Position numbers and translations under genes: made by a program | Shown here: in pieces, positions 33,550 through 44,265 of the stretch | Position numbering within the stretch: the first letter of the stretch is position 1 | How the letters are laid out: each line of letters starts with the position of its first letter | Notes under the pieces: generated by a model | Databases searched by the model: none | What the model was told of the DNA's origin: nothing | What the model saw: the letters and a program-made list of their open reading frames with translations, nothing else | Origin: Montifringilla adamsi | Lineage: Eukaryota; Chordata; Aves; Passeriformes; Passeridae | Assembly: GCA_017590115.1 (NCBI GenBank) | Contig: JAGGNK010011114.1 | Coordinates: 5,075,733 to 5,139,732, forward strand | Reading direction: 5' to 3' | DNA: 64,000 nt

Positions 33550-33960
33550 TGTTGCGTTTTGCCACAGTGAGGGGCGCAACAACTCCCCCGGGCCCCGGAG
33601 TCGCAGACCTCAGGCAGCTACTGATAACCAACAGCAAAGGAAGGCAACAGGATGGGTCTTGGTTTAGCAAAATCCAGGATCCTTTATTGTGCCAGGGACC
33701 AACACAAGAAATGAGGGGGTAGGGTTATGGGTTTTATATGACAGGGTAGGGGTGGAGTTCAGGGTCAGGGTCAAATAGCGGGATAAGCAGGGGACTGCAA
33801 AGGGGTAGATCGAGGAGGATGACCAATGAAAAAAACTAAGGCGGGGACATTGCAGTAGAATTTAAACCAATAAGGGTACAGAAAGGGAAGAACATTCTGG
33901 GGCCATTCCTTATTTGACTAGATGGGGTGGAGTGTCTTTTCCCAGGCTTGCAGGGGCATG
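33550..33960 (-). mobile_element. 5' LTR of ERVK-type element J
   Basis: Left edge TGTTGCG on plus; a TTTATT (complement of the poly(A) signal) lies at 33682. The right border is estimated from where the ERVL leader fragment begins. The LTR is G-rich on plus in its U3 (33700-33800). Confidence 0.65.
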
Positions 33961-34474
33961 CCCAACGGGGTAGAGGGGTGGAATCTTCTTTAAATCATGC
34001 CCCTCGCCCAATGTTGTCTGTCTGGGTAGAATCCCTGTCTCCTGGGGCCAGGGAGCACTCCACAGAATACTTCTTCAAAATCTGGTCTATTTCCTCTCCC
34101 ATTCCATGCCACTTAGGGTTTTCCACACCTGGGGCAGTTGTCTGGACAATGTCCCTAGAAATCTCTGCCCTGACTCCGAAGATCTTGTAAACCGTACAGA
34201 GGAGACATAGCAGAATTAGCAACAAAAATATGGTGTCTTTAACATCCAGAGGGAAATGAACATACTCAAAAAGTCATGTATAAGAGCTGCTGGGGCAGAA
34301 GAAGGTGAAAGTCTGGAAAAAATCATCCCCTGCTGCTCCCTCAACAGGCTGGGTGCAATTATTAACAAACCCTCAGAAGCAGCAACCAAGACCAGGACAG
34401 GTAAACAATAAAGAATACACATCCCAAATGACCTTCATTGCCTCTGATGTTATCTTTACATAAGCTGATACTGC
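33961..34474 (-). pseudogene. gag: ERVL leader and gag start, minus-strand fragment
   Basis: On minus, 34422-34216 gives a hydrophobic frame (VLVLVAASEGLLIIAPSLL, then REQQGM) matching the leader of ERVL provirus A at 42110-42200. Frame 34260-33995 continues with FPLDVKDTIFL, a membrane-like span, VRAEISRD and a gag start (GMGEEIDQILKKY), again parallel to provirus A (42270-42480). It breaks off after about 25 gag codons. Confidence 0.72.
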
Positions 34475-34479
34475 AGAGT

Positions 34480-35147
34480 TGTCCTGGGGTGACTTTATGA
34501 TGCTTTTATCCCCAATCGTCTGTTCTGTTTATGCTGGATATTAAGTTTTGCACTTTTAAGACTGGTTCCAAGAGTGAAGGGGGGAGAGAAGAAGCGTGGA
34601 GTTTGTTATCAGAAAACTGCACTTGCTCTCCTGCATCCTTCTCCTGGACTATGTTGTCTGCAGCATGGACAGACAGCAGGAGAGAGCTTGCCTTTGCTTT
34701 TAGTTAGTTTTTAGCTAGCTGAGGCAGAGAAGTTCCCTGGACTCTGGTTTTTTTTTTTTTTCTTTTTTTTTAATTGGAACTGTTTAAACCTGCTCTGACC
34801 TGAAAACCCAGAAGAGCACTGGGAGCTCATACCTGAGGCCCACCAGGCCGGGCCTGGGCTGCAGGATTTCCAGCACCAGAGGGACTGATAACAGACTGGG
34901 TGAGCCGAGCTGCAACCCACAAAAAGGACTTTCAGAGTTTGTCATCTCTTCAGATTGGCAAGAGGTTTTATTGTTTGATATTCAATTTTTGTGCTGATGA
35001 ATGCTTTGCCTGTTTAATAAACAGTTTTTTTCCACTTTTCTCCAAGGAAATCTTTTCCCAAACCAGTTGAGGGAATGGCCATTTGAATTTGCTTTCTAGA
35101 GGAACCCCTTTGGAGGTTTTTTCTGAAATTTGACCTAAACCAGGACG
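34480..35147 (+). mobile_element. 5' LTR of ERVL A
   Basis: Starts TGTCCTGG and ends CAGGACG, where other copies have GGACA. An AATAAA is near 35016. It is preceded by AGAGT, not by a polypurine tract, as expected for a 5' LTR. Confidence 0.88.
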
Positions 35148-35158
35148 AATACAATTTG

Positions 35159-35176
35159 TGGCGCCCAACGCATGGC
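35159..35176 (+). promoter_or_regulatory. Primer-binding site of ERVL A, tRNA-Lys-like
   Basis: TGGCGCCCAACGCATGGC; the first 12 bases equal the tRNA-Lys1,2-type site. An 11-bp spacer lies between LTR and site. Confidence 0.75.
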
Positions 35177-35219
35177 TTGAGAAAGTGGAAAAACCTGTAT
35201 TGATTGCATTTTGGTTATA

Positions 35220-36128
35220 TGATGTACTTTGGACCTAATTAGCATAAGAGATTTGATAATCAGTATGCCTTGGCAAGTACAAGCAGAGCTTTTGTGAAAA
35301 ATGCCAATCACTTGTGTTAAAATTTCAAAAGTTTAATAGTAATAAAATAGTTATAAAAATAGTAATAAAAATTAAAGCAACAAGAATTTGGACAATCAGA
35401 GTTACGACAATAAAGGACAATAAAAAGCAAAGAATTACAGATGTCCAGATGCTTCTGGGCACTAAGCCCCAAAAAGCATGGCTCACTAACAAATAATTAA
35501 CCCTTAAAAGCAATAGCCTCTTGCATATTCATATATCTCATACATGAGTCAAACATTCCTTTCAAACTAGGGATTTTTCTGTTTATTGTCAACTCCCCCC
35601 CTCATCTTCTAAATCAATCGCCTTGGTACCCACGAAGTGTGGCTTTTCCCAATAAGGAGGCAATAGTTCTCTTGTGATCTTGGCGTCTTGTTGCTGTTAT
35701 CTCTATGCGAAGAATTTCCTTGAGCTAGTTACAAAAAGTATCTTGCATCACTTAGTTTCTATTTTAATATTATGCTATAGCCTAAAAACTATATTTACCA
35801 CAATACTTAAAAAAGATTAATACAGCATAACTTTCTAACATAACACATATAGTATTCATTTTAATATTTGCAAAGATCCAATCATATAATACACATTTTT
35901 CACAGCTTTGAAGATTGAATCAAGACTGGCTGACAGGAAAGAAGATTGAATCAACTTCTGCAAGCAAGAGATGTTGCAAAATGTATGTTTGTTTATGTGA
36001 TGATTAACCGAATCATTGTAGCAAAAAATTACTAGCCTTCCTAGAATAGTATATAAGCATATATAGTCCACAATAAATTTGGATTCTGAGCAGCAATCAG
36101 TTGTCCCTGTCTCTTTTCATCACCAATA
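35220..36128 (+). mobile_element. 5' LTR of provirus B, split by a solo LTR
   Basis: 35220-35292 and 35910-36128 together match the 3' LTR (41513-41805). The end reads CACCAATA. A Lys-like but degraded primer-binding site (TGGTAGCCCCATGTGAGG) follows at 36131. Confidence 0.88.
35293..35904 (-). mobile_element. Solo LTR inside the 5' LTR of provirus B (612 bp)
   Basis: Plus-strand ends are TGTGAAAAATG and CATTTTTCACA, an exact 11-bp inverted repeat. GCTTT flanks it on both sides (35288-35292 and 35905-35909), and the uninterrupted 3' LTR has a single GCTTT at that point. The orientation is minus, judged by similarity to LTR K. Confidence 0.92.
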
Positions 36129-36130
36129 AT

Positions 36131-36148
36131 TGGTAGCCCCATGTGAGG
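36131..36148 (+). promoter_or_regulatory. Primer-binding site of provirus B, degraded Lys-like
   Basis: TGGTAGCCCCATGTGAGG, two bases after the LTR end. It resembles the tRNA-Lys1,2 site with one insertion and about four changes; this is a weak match. Confidence 0.45.
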
Positions 36149-36229
36149 AGCAAGAAACTGCCAATCTGGCTGCAATTGACTAGCCCCCCAGAACTGGAAG
36201 TGCTGCTGTGAGAACCAGGAGTGGGCCTG

Positions 36230-36950
36230 AAACAATCCCTCCATGGAGGAAGGAGGTGAGCCAGGGGGAACATAGGACAAGGTATGTCTGAAAAAGAGAG
36301 AGGCGTTTTTGAACTAATGCTTGCTTTGCTTGTGAAACATGGCAAATTTTTGCCAAAGCTGGACTCCTCTATTTTTACAACTGCTGTTTGAGATAATGTG
36401 GGTGTTATGCTCTATGATTTAGCTACTACGGGACATGAGTCAGCAATGTGTATGATCCCCTCCTGTAGAACAATTTTTGAGACACTGAAAAAGCAAGAGC
36501 ACTCTCAGGCTGTATCCTCCGCAGATACCACCAGCCCCCTACCCCGCTCTGTCTCTCCTCACTGTTACTCTCCCTGCCCACTTGAAACTGGCACCTCTGA
36601 CAGTGAAGAGAGACTGCAGCCATCAACCTCGACCCTGCCCAGAAAAAGGAGGGGAAGACATCCTTTCACATGGTCGTTTGCTGACCACGGTTCTAGCAGT
36701 GAGGAGGAGGGGGAACCATTCAATCTAGGACTGATAGATTCAGAGACTGATCCATTCCCTCCTGACCCTCATGATAACTGGGTGCAATTAAAGAAAAAAG
36801 GTCTTAAGGAGGGGGACCCCTGAACATGCTTTGGGTGAGGGAAATCTGGGCATTTGAAAAAGGACTGTTTCAAAAAAGGGGGAGGCCAGATCAAAAGCTC
36901 CCAGCATTTGCCCTTGGTGTCATAACGGAAGGCATCATGCTAATCAATGT
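36230..36950 (+). pseudogene. gag: gag remnant of provirus B with two zinc knuckles
   Basis: Around 36300-36420 the frame suggests a betaretroviral gag (KHGKFLPKLDSSI, then stops). The region 36398-36823 is open for 141 codons, rich in Ser/Thr/Pro and acidic residues. Two Cys knuckles follow. The first is CFG-stop-GKSGHLKKDC, its second Cys codon being TGA; the second, CPWCHNGRHHANQC (36906-36947), is intact. Capsid is largely missing, so a deletion lies within gag. Confidence 0.7.
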
Positions 36951-37019
36951 CAGTCCAAGTATGATTTTGAAAGGCGTCTGATATCGGGAAACCAGGGCCA
37001 AAGCAAGGAGCAGCAGCAC

Positions 37020-37849
37020 GTGAAGACACAAATGCCCTAGCCAATGCCTCAGAGCAGACCACCACAAGCCTCAGTCCAACCTCTGCCCCAAGCAGCCTTC
37101 GCTGGACCACAAGCAGCCTTCACCGGACCATCACTGACCTGCATGCAGCTACCCCAGGCAGTACAGGACTGGACATATCAACCAATAACACAGTAACATT
37201 GTCTGATTGCTCAGTTTTTTGTCTCGCTACAGGAATCTATGGACCCTTAAAACCCGGTTACCACACTTTGCTTATAGGTAGATCATCTACCTTGATAACA
37301 GGGTTGTTTGTGCTGCCAGGAGTCATTGATTCTGACTCGGTTGGAGAAATAAAGATTATGGCTTGGACCCCCCAGCCACCCTGTGTGGTCCCGGCCAGAT
37401 GCCATATAGCCGAACTCATACTTTCCCTGGCAGCACCCCTATCTGCACCCCCGATAGCTGGACAGAGGGGAGGGGGCTTTGGTTCCACAGGGATCCCACA
37501 GGTTTTTTGGACGCAAAGTTTCACATCTCAGCATCCCACATGCCAATGCAAAATTACTCTGGAAGGCAAAGACATAGTCTTAACAGGACTCATTGCTTCT
37601 GGTGCAGATGTGACTGTTATCTCAAAAAGCCAATGGCCCAGTGATTGGCCATTAACAACTGTGCCTCAGGTGCTCTCAGGCATGGGTGGGAATAGCCAGA
37701 GCCTGCAAAGCCAACACTTGGTGCAAATTACAGGGCCCGAGGGACAAATTGCCACTGTTAAGCCTTTTGTGCTGTCAGTCCCCCTGGTTTTGTGGGGAAG
37801 GAATATGTTGACACAGTGGGGAATTTTTATGCATTCAAATTTTGTATAG
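37020..37849 (+). pseudogene. pro: dUTPase-protease of provirus B
   Basis: The dUTPase domain comes first: STGLDISTNN near 37165, a GIYGPLKPG block near 37230, LLIGRSS, then LPGVIDSDSVGEIKIM near 37315. Betaretroviruses carry dUTPase at the start of pro. The protease follows at about 37500. Its active site, normally DTGAD, reads ASGAD, so the catalytic Asp is gone. The region near 37730 with GPEGQIA and LWGRNML closes the domain. The frame 37199-37849 is open for 216 codons. dUTPase would keep uracil out of viral DNA; whether this one is active cannot be judged. Confidence 0.87.
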
Positions 37850-37859
37850 GAGTCATTAG

Positions 37860-38020
37860 GACACCCCCACAATGGTCCCTTGCTGAAGTGCATCAGGCAC
37901 TTTCAGGCATTGGAGGGGAGCAGCCCAGCTATCAAAAGTCAACTCCTGATGCACATCAAAGGTCCTGAGGGACACCTTGCCTTAGTCAAACCGTTTATAT
38001 TGCCAGTTTCCTGCCTTTTT
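37860..38020 (+). pseudogene. Second, diverged copy of the protease C-terminus
   Basis: The stretch resembles 37660-37790: CAGGCACTTTCAGGCATTGG versus CAGGTGCTCTCAGGCATGGG, then GGTCCTGAGGGACA versus GGCCCGAGGGACA. It encodes a KGPEGHLALVKPF-type block parallel to TGPEGQIATVKPF. It is a partial duplication or a join with a related provirus. Confidence 0.6.
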
Positions 38021-38027
38021 AACAAAG

Positions 38028-38356
38028 TAATTTTATTGTGAATCTTTTGATACAGCTATTTAGTATTGTTGAAAAGAGAGTTTACTACTTAAAATTTTTA
38101 AAAGTTTAATAATAATAATAGGATAGAAGGACAACAGCCAAAGAGCATGCCAGTACATACAAACAGTGTTATCTTTACACCATTAGCTGAGGTACATGCA
38201 TATTCATGTGTTTCATACATTATTCAAACATTCTTGTGAACTTTTTGATGTTTTAGGAACTCCTTTGTTTGGCCTCTTCACACTCCAGCTTATCTGCATG
38301 ACATCCTGTGTGTCAAGTCAATATATTTTATTTCTAATTGTGATAGATGAGTAATG
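38028..38356 (-). mobile_element. LTR fragment related to the LTR at 49134-50073
   Basis: Shared strings with 49320-49590 include AATTTTTAAAAGTTTAAT, TACATTATTCAAACATTC and GTCAATATATTTTATTTCT. The match breaks at about 38345, where the next LTR begins, and seems to resume after 38763. Confidence 0.6.
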
Positions 38357-38763
38357 TGATAGTTGACTTCTCACAATTAAAAGGCAAATATCATGTATAT
38401 GTTAAGAGAAGTTTTATAGATTTATAGTTATGTTTTACCCCCCCTTGCATTGTTATCACAGGATGGCCTGGGTAGTTGGGGCACTTCGGAGGGTCGGCTT
38501 GCTACTATGGCAACATCTGATCTCCAATCAAGATTTAAAGAAGTAAACTCTACCACTGGACAGCAAAGAAGGAGTTGATGGACAGAACTTTGGGAGGGTC
38601 TAAAAGGTTAAAAGGCGAAACCTCCATTGTGTGGGTGAGCACATGGTAGGAAATATCCTTTGCTCCTGGGGCCGTAATATTTTCTCTATTCAGTCTTCTG
38701 TTGTATTTTTGAGAAGGTTTTAATAAATCTTTTTAAATTTTTGGAAGTGAGTATCATTTCTCA
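38356..38763 (+). mobile_element. Solo LTR, about 408 bp
   Basis: It starts TGTGATAG and ends TCTCACA; AATAAA lies near 38722. It interrupts the minus-strand LTR fragment on both sides. No clear target duplication was seen. Confidence 0.55.
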
Positions 38764-38878
38764 CATTCTTGTGCCTCCATCCTGCTGTTTCACATCCTCT
38801 GATAAGAACTTCTTATGTCCTCCTTAAATTTAACATGGCATTCTCTAATTGTTCTCATGTAAGAGCCATAATGAGGGA

Positions 38879-39857
38879 TGTGGGAGTCCAAGCAGCTCTT
38901 CAAAATGCAGTTTATTACATCCAAGATGTTACAGCAGTCCAGGGTCGTGGGCGACAGAGCCTGTGCCTACAGCTGTCAGCTCCAGCTGCAGGCAGGCCTG
39001 AAGACCCTTTAATTTTGGTTACAATGCATTATATACTTTGCTGAGCATCTTAATACAGCACAACCAATCTATACCTTAACTTTTACCTACAGCCTATCAT
39101 AACTACTATAATTACCATGTTCATGTTACTATTCTCCAATCACTAAAAGTTAGTACGTTACAGTTTAAGCTAGAAGTTGTTTTTCAGTTTTCTTGCAGTG
39201 GAAAATTCTGAGACCTTTTTTCTACTTGCAACATCTGCTGACTTGTTTGCCTGTGTTATCTTTCTGCTTGGTAAAAGCATCTTCTTGTTTGAGGTGGGTT
39301 TATCCTTTTCTCTAAGTCATAAAAACCCCCTTTTAACTAACATACCCTTTGCCTCCTTGGTTATCCATTGAGACTGGCTCAGCAATTCTTCTATATCAAA
39401 ACATGCTTCCATCTCTATTTCATTCTCAGCTTCTACATTCAAAAATCTTTCTGCTAAGCATACATATCTGTGAGACTTTCTTGTCAAACTTTCGTCCTTC
39501 CCAACATTCTCGGGTGCTCTGGTTTGTGTCTTGGTTGTCTTATCACTTGGACAGGTCAGCCAGTGGATGGCTTTACACTGTTCTTAGTTACAAAAAGCCC
39601 TTTTCACATCTTATGTTTTGCTAAGGTCTATAGTACAATACGTTAATCACAATACTATTTCTATAAGCGATACATAGATATTATATTCATTACACTATTA
39701 TTTCTATGAGCAATGCAGGGCATACTTAAGCTGATTATGTTATATCAAACAGCTAAAAAGAATTATAATTCGTACTATATTTAAATACTTATAATCAACA
39801 ACGTGTAAAAACTAATACATAAATGTGAAAGCCAATATTATCTGGTCATTTTTAACA
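38879..39857 (-). mobile_element. LTR-like element, minus strand
   Basis: The left end is near TGTGGGAGTCC, with TTTATT at 38910 (complement of the poly(A) signal). The right end, AAAGCCAATATTATCTGG...AACA, matches the right end of the LTR at 49134-50073. The left border is uncertain. Confidence 0.5.
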
Positions 39858-41340
39858 GTATTATATAACTAAATTTTTATTGTGTTTAGCCTTCAATGTT
39901 ATATCCCATTATTTTTAAGCCAAACTTAAATCTATCTAACAAGCAATCTTTAAAAGCTACAACAGTTTAATTTCCACAGTAAATTCATGTTGCTATCTCA
40001 ATACAGTTGTTCACTTGCATAATTACCTTGATGTTTAACTGTGATATGACAAATTTTCAGTAACTTTTTTGTAATAATAGTTTAAATAAGTTAATTATTG
40101 TTAAGATAAAGTTTTGTTTAGTCTCAGTAATGATAACTTTAAGTTCTTTTAGGTATATTTTTTGTTATGTTTTACTGAAGTTGTTTTAGTGATTGTAAGT
40201 TTTGTTGAAATATACCTGTTTAAATTATATTCTTTTACTATACAAATGCATGACAAAAGCCTAAATTAATTTTTGTCAAAATTTGCTCATTCGAGTTACG
40301 AGATACAGCTATTTTGTTATAGAAATAAGAACAATTTTGCTATTTTATTTTTTATAAGTAGTACTAAAGAATGAGTAACAATTTCATGTTATGACTGCTA
40401 TCAGTTGTAAGCTGTTTAATGCCTTTTTAACTACTTTTTAGCTAAAGATAAATGACAAAACCAGCTGTTTTACAAACCTTCACGTATTGTTGTATAGCTA
40501 TTCATAAGACATATATTATTTTAAAGAACTTTCATGACTACTATTATTAAGAAGTGTTTAGAATATATTAAAGAGACTCTTCCAGTTAAGGCCTGGACCT
40601 TGGCCAAGTCCTAGCCTTAACTAGTGGAGAAATATACCAATAAACCCAAGTATTTTCTACACCAAAACTATACTCAAGTCATTCTGTCTTGCCAAATTTA
40701 GACCTATAATAGCCGAACTTCCTTTTAAAGTGAACCTGGAAATATTACCCAGGAATAGTTTTCCAAGCCCTCACTTTAAAATGGAGCTTTCCAATTACTA
40801 CAGACTGAGTAATAGTACAATATTTAAGAAATTTATAATGCATTACTTTAAATCACCATTCTATTTTTCATGTACTAATAATTATACATATTATCTGATT
40901 TATTTTTACTTAGTATAAGTTTATTGTTTTGTCACATATTGTTTTGCTTTTATGTTGCCTTCATGTTCATAACAAGAAACACACATGCTATTAAAAAACA
41001 AAAAAAAAGGGGAGTATAGCTCCTCAAGGACTTTACACTAATATTTACACAAAAAAATTTGAAAGCAAATCAAATCAAATAAAATTTTGTCCCTTACCTT
41101 CCTGAAGCACAATTGGAGCCCCAAGAGTTACAGCTCCTGGGTTCAGATTTTTGTGTTAATTTTAAATACATGGGAAAGAATTAGTCTAAAACTTAAGATG
41201 TTTCTCCCTATCACCCTGTATATAAGAATCAAACCTTTTGGTACAATTGCACTTCTGGCAGTATTTTTAAATCCAGTAATGCCCCCCCTGCAGCTGCCAT
41301 CGGGAATGATTTTGGTTTGTTGAGATGAGGCCTGAGGCTT
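39858..41340. other. AT-rich stretch without recognised genes
   Basis: Very A+T-rich with short frames only. A purine run near 40990-41015 (AAAAAAAAGGGGAG) resembles a polypurine tract but no LTR follows. The stretch replaces the pol and most of the env of provirus B; its source is unknown. Confidence 0.45.
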
Positions 41341-41383
41341 TAGTAGCTGGGGTTTGGCGCCCTAGCTAAAAGAATTTTATAGG

Positions 41384-41515
41384 ATGGGTATGTATGTGAT
41401 GATTTTGATAATAATTGTATTAATCATGATACCTTGCTTGCTTCAATGTGTGCAGAGATTAATTAATAAAGCCATTAAAGGAGTAGTTTTGGTGGGAAAG
41501 AGAAGGGGGAGATGA
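41384..41515 (+). pseudogene. env: env C-terminus of provirus B (membrane span and tail)
   Basis: A 43-codon frame with a hydrophobic span (MILIIIVLIMIPCLL), then CVQRLINKAI and a basic tail ending GKRRGR. The stop TGA is formed by the first three bases of the 3' LTR. The ectodomain is missing upstream. A similar but diverged env end lies at 50241-50423 on minus. Confidence 0.72.
41494..41512 (+). promoter_or_regulatory. Polypurine tract of provirus B
   Basis: GGGAAAGAGAAGGGGGAGA, directly before the LTR start. Confidence 0.85.
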
Positions 41516-41805
41516 TGTACTTTGGACTTGATTAGCATAAGAGATTTGATAATCAAGATGCCTTGGCAAGAACAAATAGAGCTTTGAAGATTGAATCAAG
41601 ACTGGCTGACAGGAAAAAAAAATTGAATCAACTTCTGCAAGCAAGAGATGTTGCAAAATGTATGTTTGTTTTTGTGATGATTAACCGAATCACTGTAGTA
41701 AAAAATTACTAGCCTTCCTAGAATCGTATATAAGCCTACATAGTCCAAAATCAATTCAGATTCTGACCACCAGTCAGTTGTCCCAGTCTGTCTTCTTTGC
41801 CAATA
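41513..41805 (+). mobile_element. 3' LTR of provirus B (293 bp)
   Basis: It starts TGATGTACTTTGG and ends GCCAATA, followed by the target copy GTTGTA. A TATATAA string near 41730 is a possible TATA box. Confidence 0.88.
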
Positions 41806-41829
41806 GTTGTACTATCCCTGTATTGGGAT

Positions 41830-42424
41830 AAAGCAGTCAGTAGCCATGTTGCTTGAATTCATGATGTCTCTCTGGGTGTAGGCCTTCATGTGTTTCTGGT
41901 CCCTAGCCTTTTTTGAGGTTTTAATACCTTTCTGGTCCCTAGGCTTATTTTCTTATCTGGGCATAGCTCCAGTACTGTCCCTAACACGCAGTTTTTACAG
42001 TAGAGGGGCACAGATTAGAATAGCTATTGTACTGGGCTTGGTGATAATGATTTATAAGGAGTGTAAAAAGGTACTAGAGTCTGTTCAAGATATGTATGGT
42101 TAATGGTTTCTTTGTCCAACCCTGCGTCCTAGTTCCAGTAGCATGTTTTGGGGGGTTATTAGTAATTGCATCCAGATTGTTAGAGGAGGATCAGGGAATG
42201 AGGCTTTTCAGCCTTTCCTTTCCTTCTTCTCCTTTGAATCTGTTAGGTCACTATTTGAAAATGTTTTGTTTCCCCTGAATGTTAAAGACACAACTTTCCT
42301 GGTATTTAATCTGGTAAGCTTCCTCTATATGGTCGACAACTTCTCTAGAATGAGGGCTGACATGTCCAGAGGAGCTGGTGAGACCCCTGACCCAAGAGTA
42401 GACAGAGGCGAGGAAAAATCTTGA
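41830..42424 (+). pseudogene. ERVL pre-gag hydrophobic coding segment (provirus A)
   Basis: Between the primer-binding site and gag of ERVL A lie adjoining frames with three hydrophobic stretches. These are IRIAIVLGLVIMIYK near 42020 (frame 41888-42103), VLVPVACFGGLLVIASRLL near 42130-42190 (frame 42096-42278) and TTFLVFNLVSFLYMV near 42290-42330 (frame 42143-42424). The last two also occur, with diverged sequence, in the minus-strand ERVL fragment at 33995-34422. That suggests one ancestral pre-gag ORF that ended near the gag start. Function unknown; it may be membrane-bound. Confidence 0.5.
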
Positions 42425-42439
42425 GTGGTGTGGAGAATG

Positions 42440-43900
42440 GGAGAGAATGGGCCAAATCCTGAAGGAATTTTCTGATCCCCCAGCCTGGGAATTTTCACAT
42501 GAACAAATTCAGAATCCAGATGAGGTAGGGAAATATCTGGAAGAGAACTGCCATGATTACTCTAAGGAGAAAAAGATCATTGCAATAAGCTGGGCCCTGG
42601 CCTATGCTTATCACATGCTGCTAGATACTGTAGGGCAGCAGATAGAGGCAGGGGGCAAGGAGATAAATCAGCAGCTACCCCAGTCATTCAGGCTGCAACC
42701 AACACCCCAGCTACTCGGGTTGTAGCTAAACCAGACAGTGAGCCTAAGCCAGCAGCTAAACCAGACAGTGAGCCTCAACCAATGGCTGTTGCTCCTATCA
42801 CGAGAGGTGGAAAACACACAACCAAAACTGATTGGCCAGTGGACGATGATGATCCAGGGGAAGGACCCTCAAAGCCAATTACTGACACAAAATCAGAAGT
42901 CACTATTGAGTCCTTTTCCCTGAAAGACCTTCATGACCTAAGGAAGGATTACACTCGATGACCTGATGAATCTATAATTAGTTGGTTAATCCATCCTTGG
43001 GATGCTGTAGGCGAGGCTACAATTCTGGATGGCACTGAAGTGAGGCATTTGGGATCCCTGTCACATGATCCAGTCATTGACCAAAGAATAATGATGGGGG
43101 CTAACCCCCACAGTTTCTGGGCACAGGTGCTGGGAATTGTTGCACAAAGATATCTGTGTGCAGACCATCTCTACATGCAGAAAACCCAGTGGAAGACCAT
43201 AGAACCCAGGATGCAATGCATGAGAGAAATGGCAGTGGCAGAGATTGTCTTCTCAGATGAACTAAACACTATAAATTCAGACTTGGGACCATGTACATCC
43301 TTGATGTGGCAAAAACTTGTATGACTTGTGCCACAAGAATACGCTTCTGCTTTAGCAATAATGTAGTGGGATGACAGGGATGAGACCATGCTTGATATGG
43401 TAAAGAAGCTCTGAGCATATGCAGATGCTGTGCATGGCCCAACACATGCAAGAATTGCAACTGTAGAAACAGGTCTACAGAAATTAGAAAATAAGATGGA
43501 CAAGAATCACAAGAAACTCAAGGAGATTAAAGAGGGCATTCTCCAAGTCTCGGCAGTACAGATCAGAGTTTTTGGTACCAAACATAGACGTCCCCCAGAC
43601 AGGGAGAGAAGGTACACCCCACAAGCTGAGCTGTGGTTCTTCATGCGTGATTGTGGAGAAAACATAAGGAGATGGGATGGAAAATCTACTGCTGCTCTGG
43701 CACAATGGGTGAGTGAATTGAAGGAAGGCAAGACTCAGAGAGGAAGTTCCTCTAAAAAGGAAGTAGCTCCAGTTGCCTGTAGCTGAACTGACAGGTACAA
43801 CGATGATTACATGTCTGATCCCCTTGAAGGAACATATGCCCAGGGAAAGAAGGATAACCAGGCTTAGAGGGGTCCTGCCTCTAGCCAGGTAGAGGCTAGG
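42440..43900 (+). pseudogene. gag: gag of ERVL A
   Basis: The N-terminus MGQILKEFSDPPAW starts at 42447 and stays open to 42725. A 30-bp unit is repeated twice at 42725-42784 (PDSEPKP type). Capsid-like sequence follows at 43040-43324 (frame with DHLYMQKTQWK). A coiled-coil-like basic stretch is at 43430-43786 (LENKMDKNHKKLKEI). Stops and frameshifts separate these parts. No zinc knuckle was seen. Confidence 0.75.
42725..42784. repeat. 30-bp tandem repeat in ERVL gag, two units
   Basis: GCTAAACCAGACAGTGAGCC recurs exactly 30 bp later. The in-frame repeat encodes a Lys-Pro/acidic linker. Confidence 0.85.
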
Positions 43901-43929
43901 GAAAATAGTGTTTGTTGGACTCTGTGAAT

Positions 43930-44265
43930 TCATTGGCCAAGCACATCAGAACCACAAAAATATGTGGCCTTGGTCGACACTGATGCACAGTGCACATGAA
44001 TCCCATTGAGACAAGTAGGGGCTGAATCTGTTTCTATTGCTGGCGTGAGAGGGGGATCACAGGATTTGACTTTGGTGGGAACTGATATGAGCCTGACTGG
44101 AAGAGAATGGAAGAAACACCCTATTGTGACTGGCCCAGAGGTCCCATGTATTTTGGGCATAGACTTCCACCGAAGCAGGTATTTCAAAGACCCAAAAGGA
44201 CTCAGAACCAAAAGGACTCAGGTGGGCATTTGGGATAGCAGCTGTAGAGACAGAAGGCATTAAGC
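43930..44265 (+). pseudogene. pro: Protease of ERVL A
   Basis: The active site near 43970 reads VDTDAQCT: the catalytic Asp and Thr are kept but the Gly of DTGA is Asp (a G-to-A change). A flap-like GVRGGSQD and the closing ILGIDFHRSR block follow. A stop lies right after the active site, so the product would be cut short. Confidence 0.8.

Larger units (their letters stand above)
35220..41805 (+). mobile_element. Betaretrovirus-like (ERVK) provirus B, inside the leader of ERVL A
   Basis: LTRs of about 292 bp start TGATGTACTTTGG at 35220 and 41513. Flanks are GTTATA (35214-35219) and GTTGTA (41806-41811), a 6-bp target duplication with one change, as usual for ERVK. Inside are a degraded gag, nucleocapsid knuckles, dUTPase-protease and the last part of env. 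RT and integrase are absent; the middle is replaced by LTR pieces and AT-rich sequence. The ERVL leader resumes after 41811. Confidence 0.88.
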
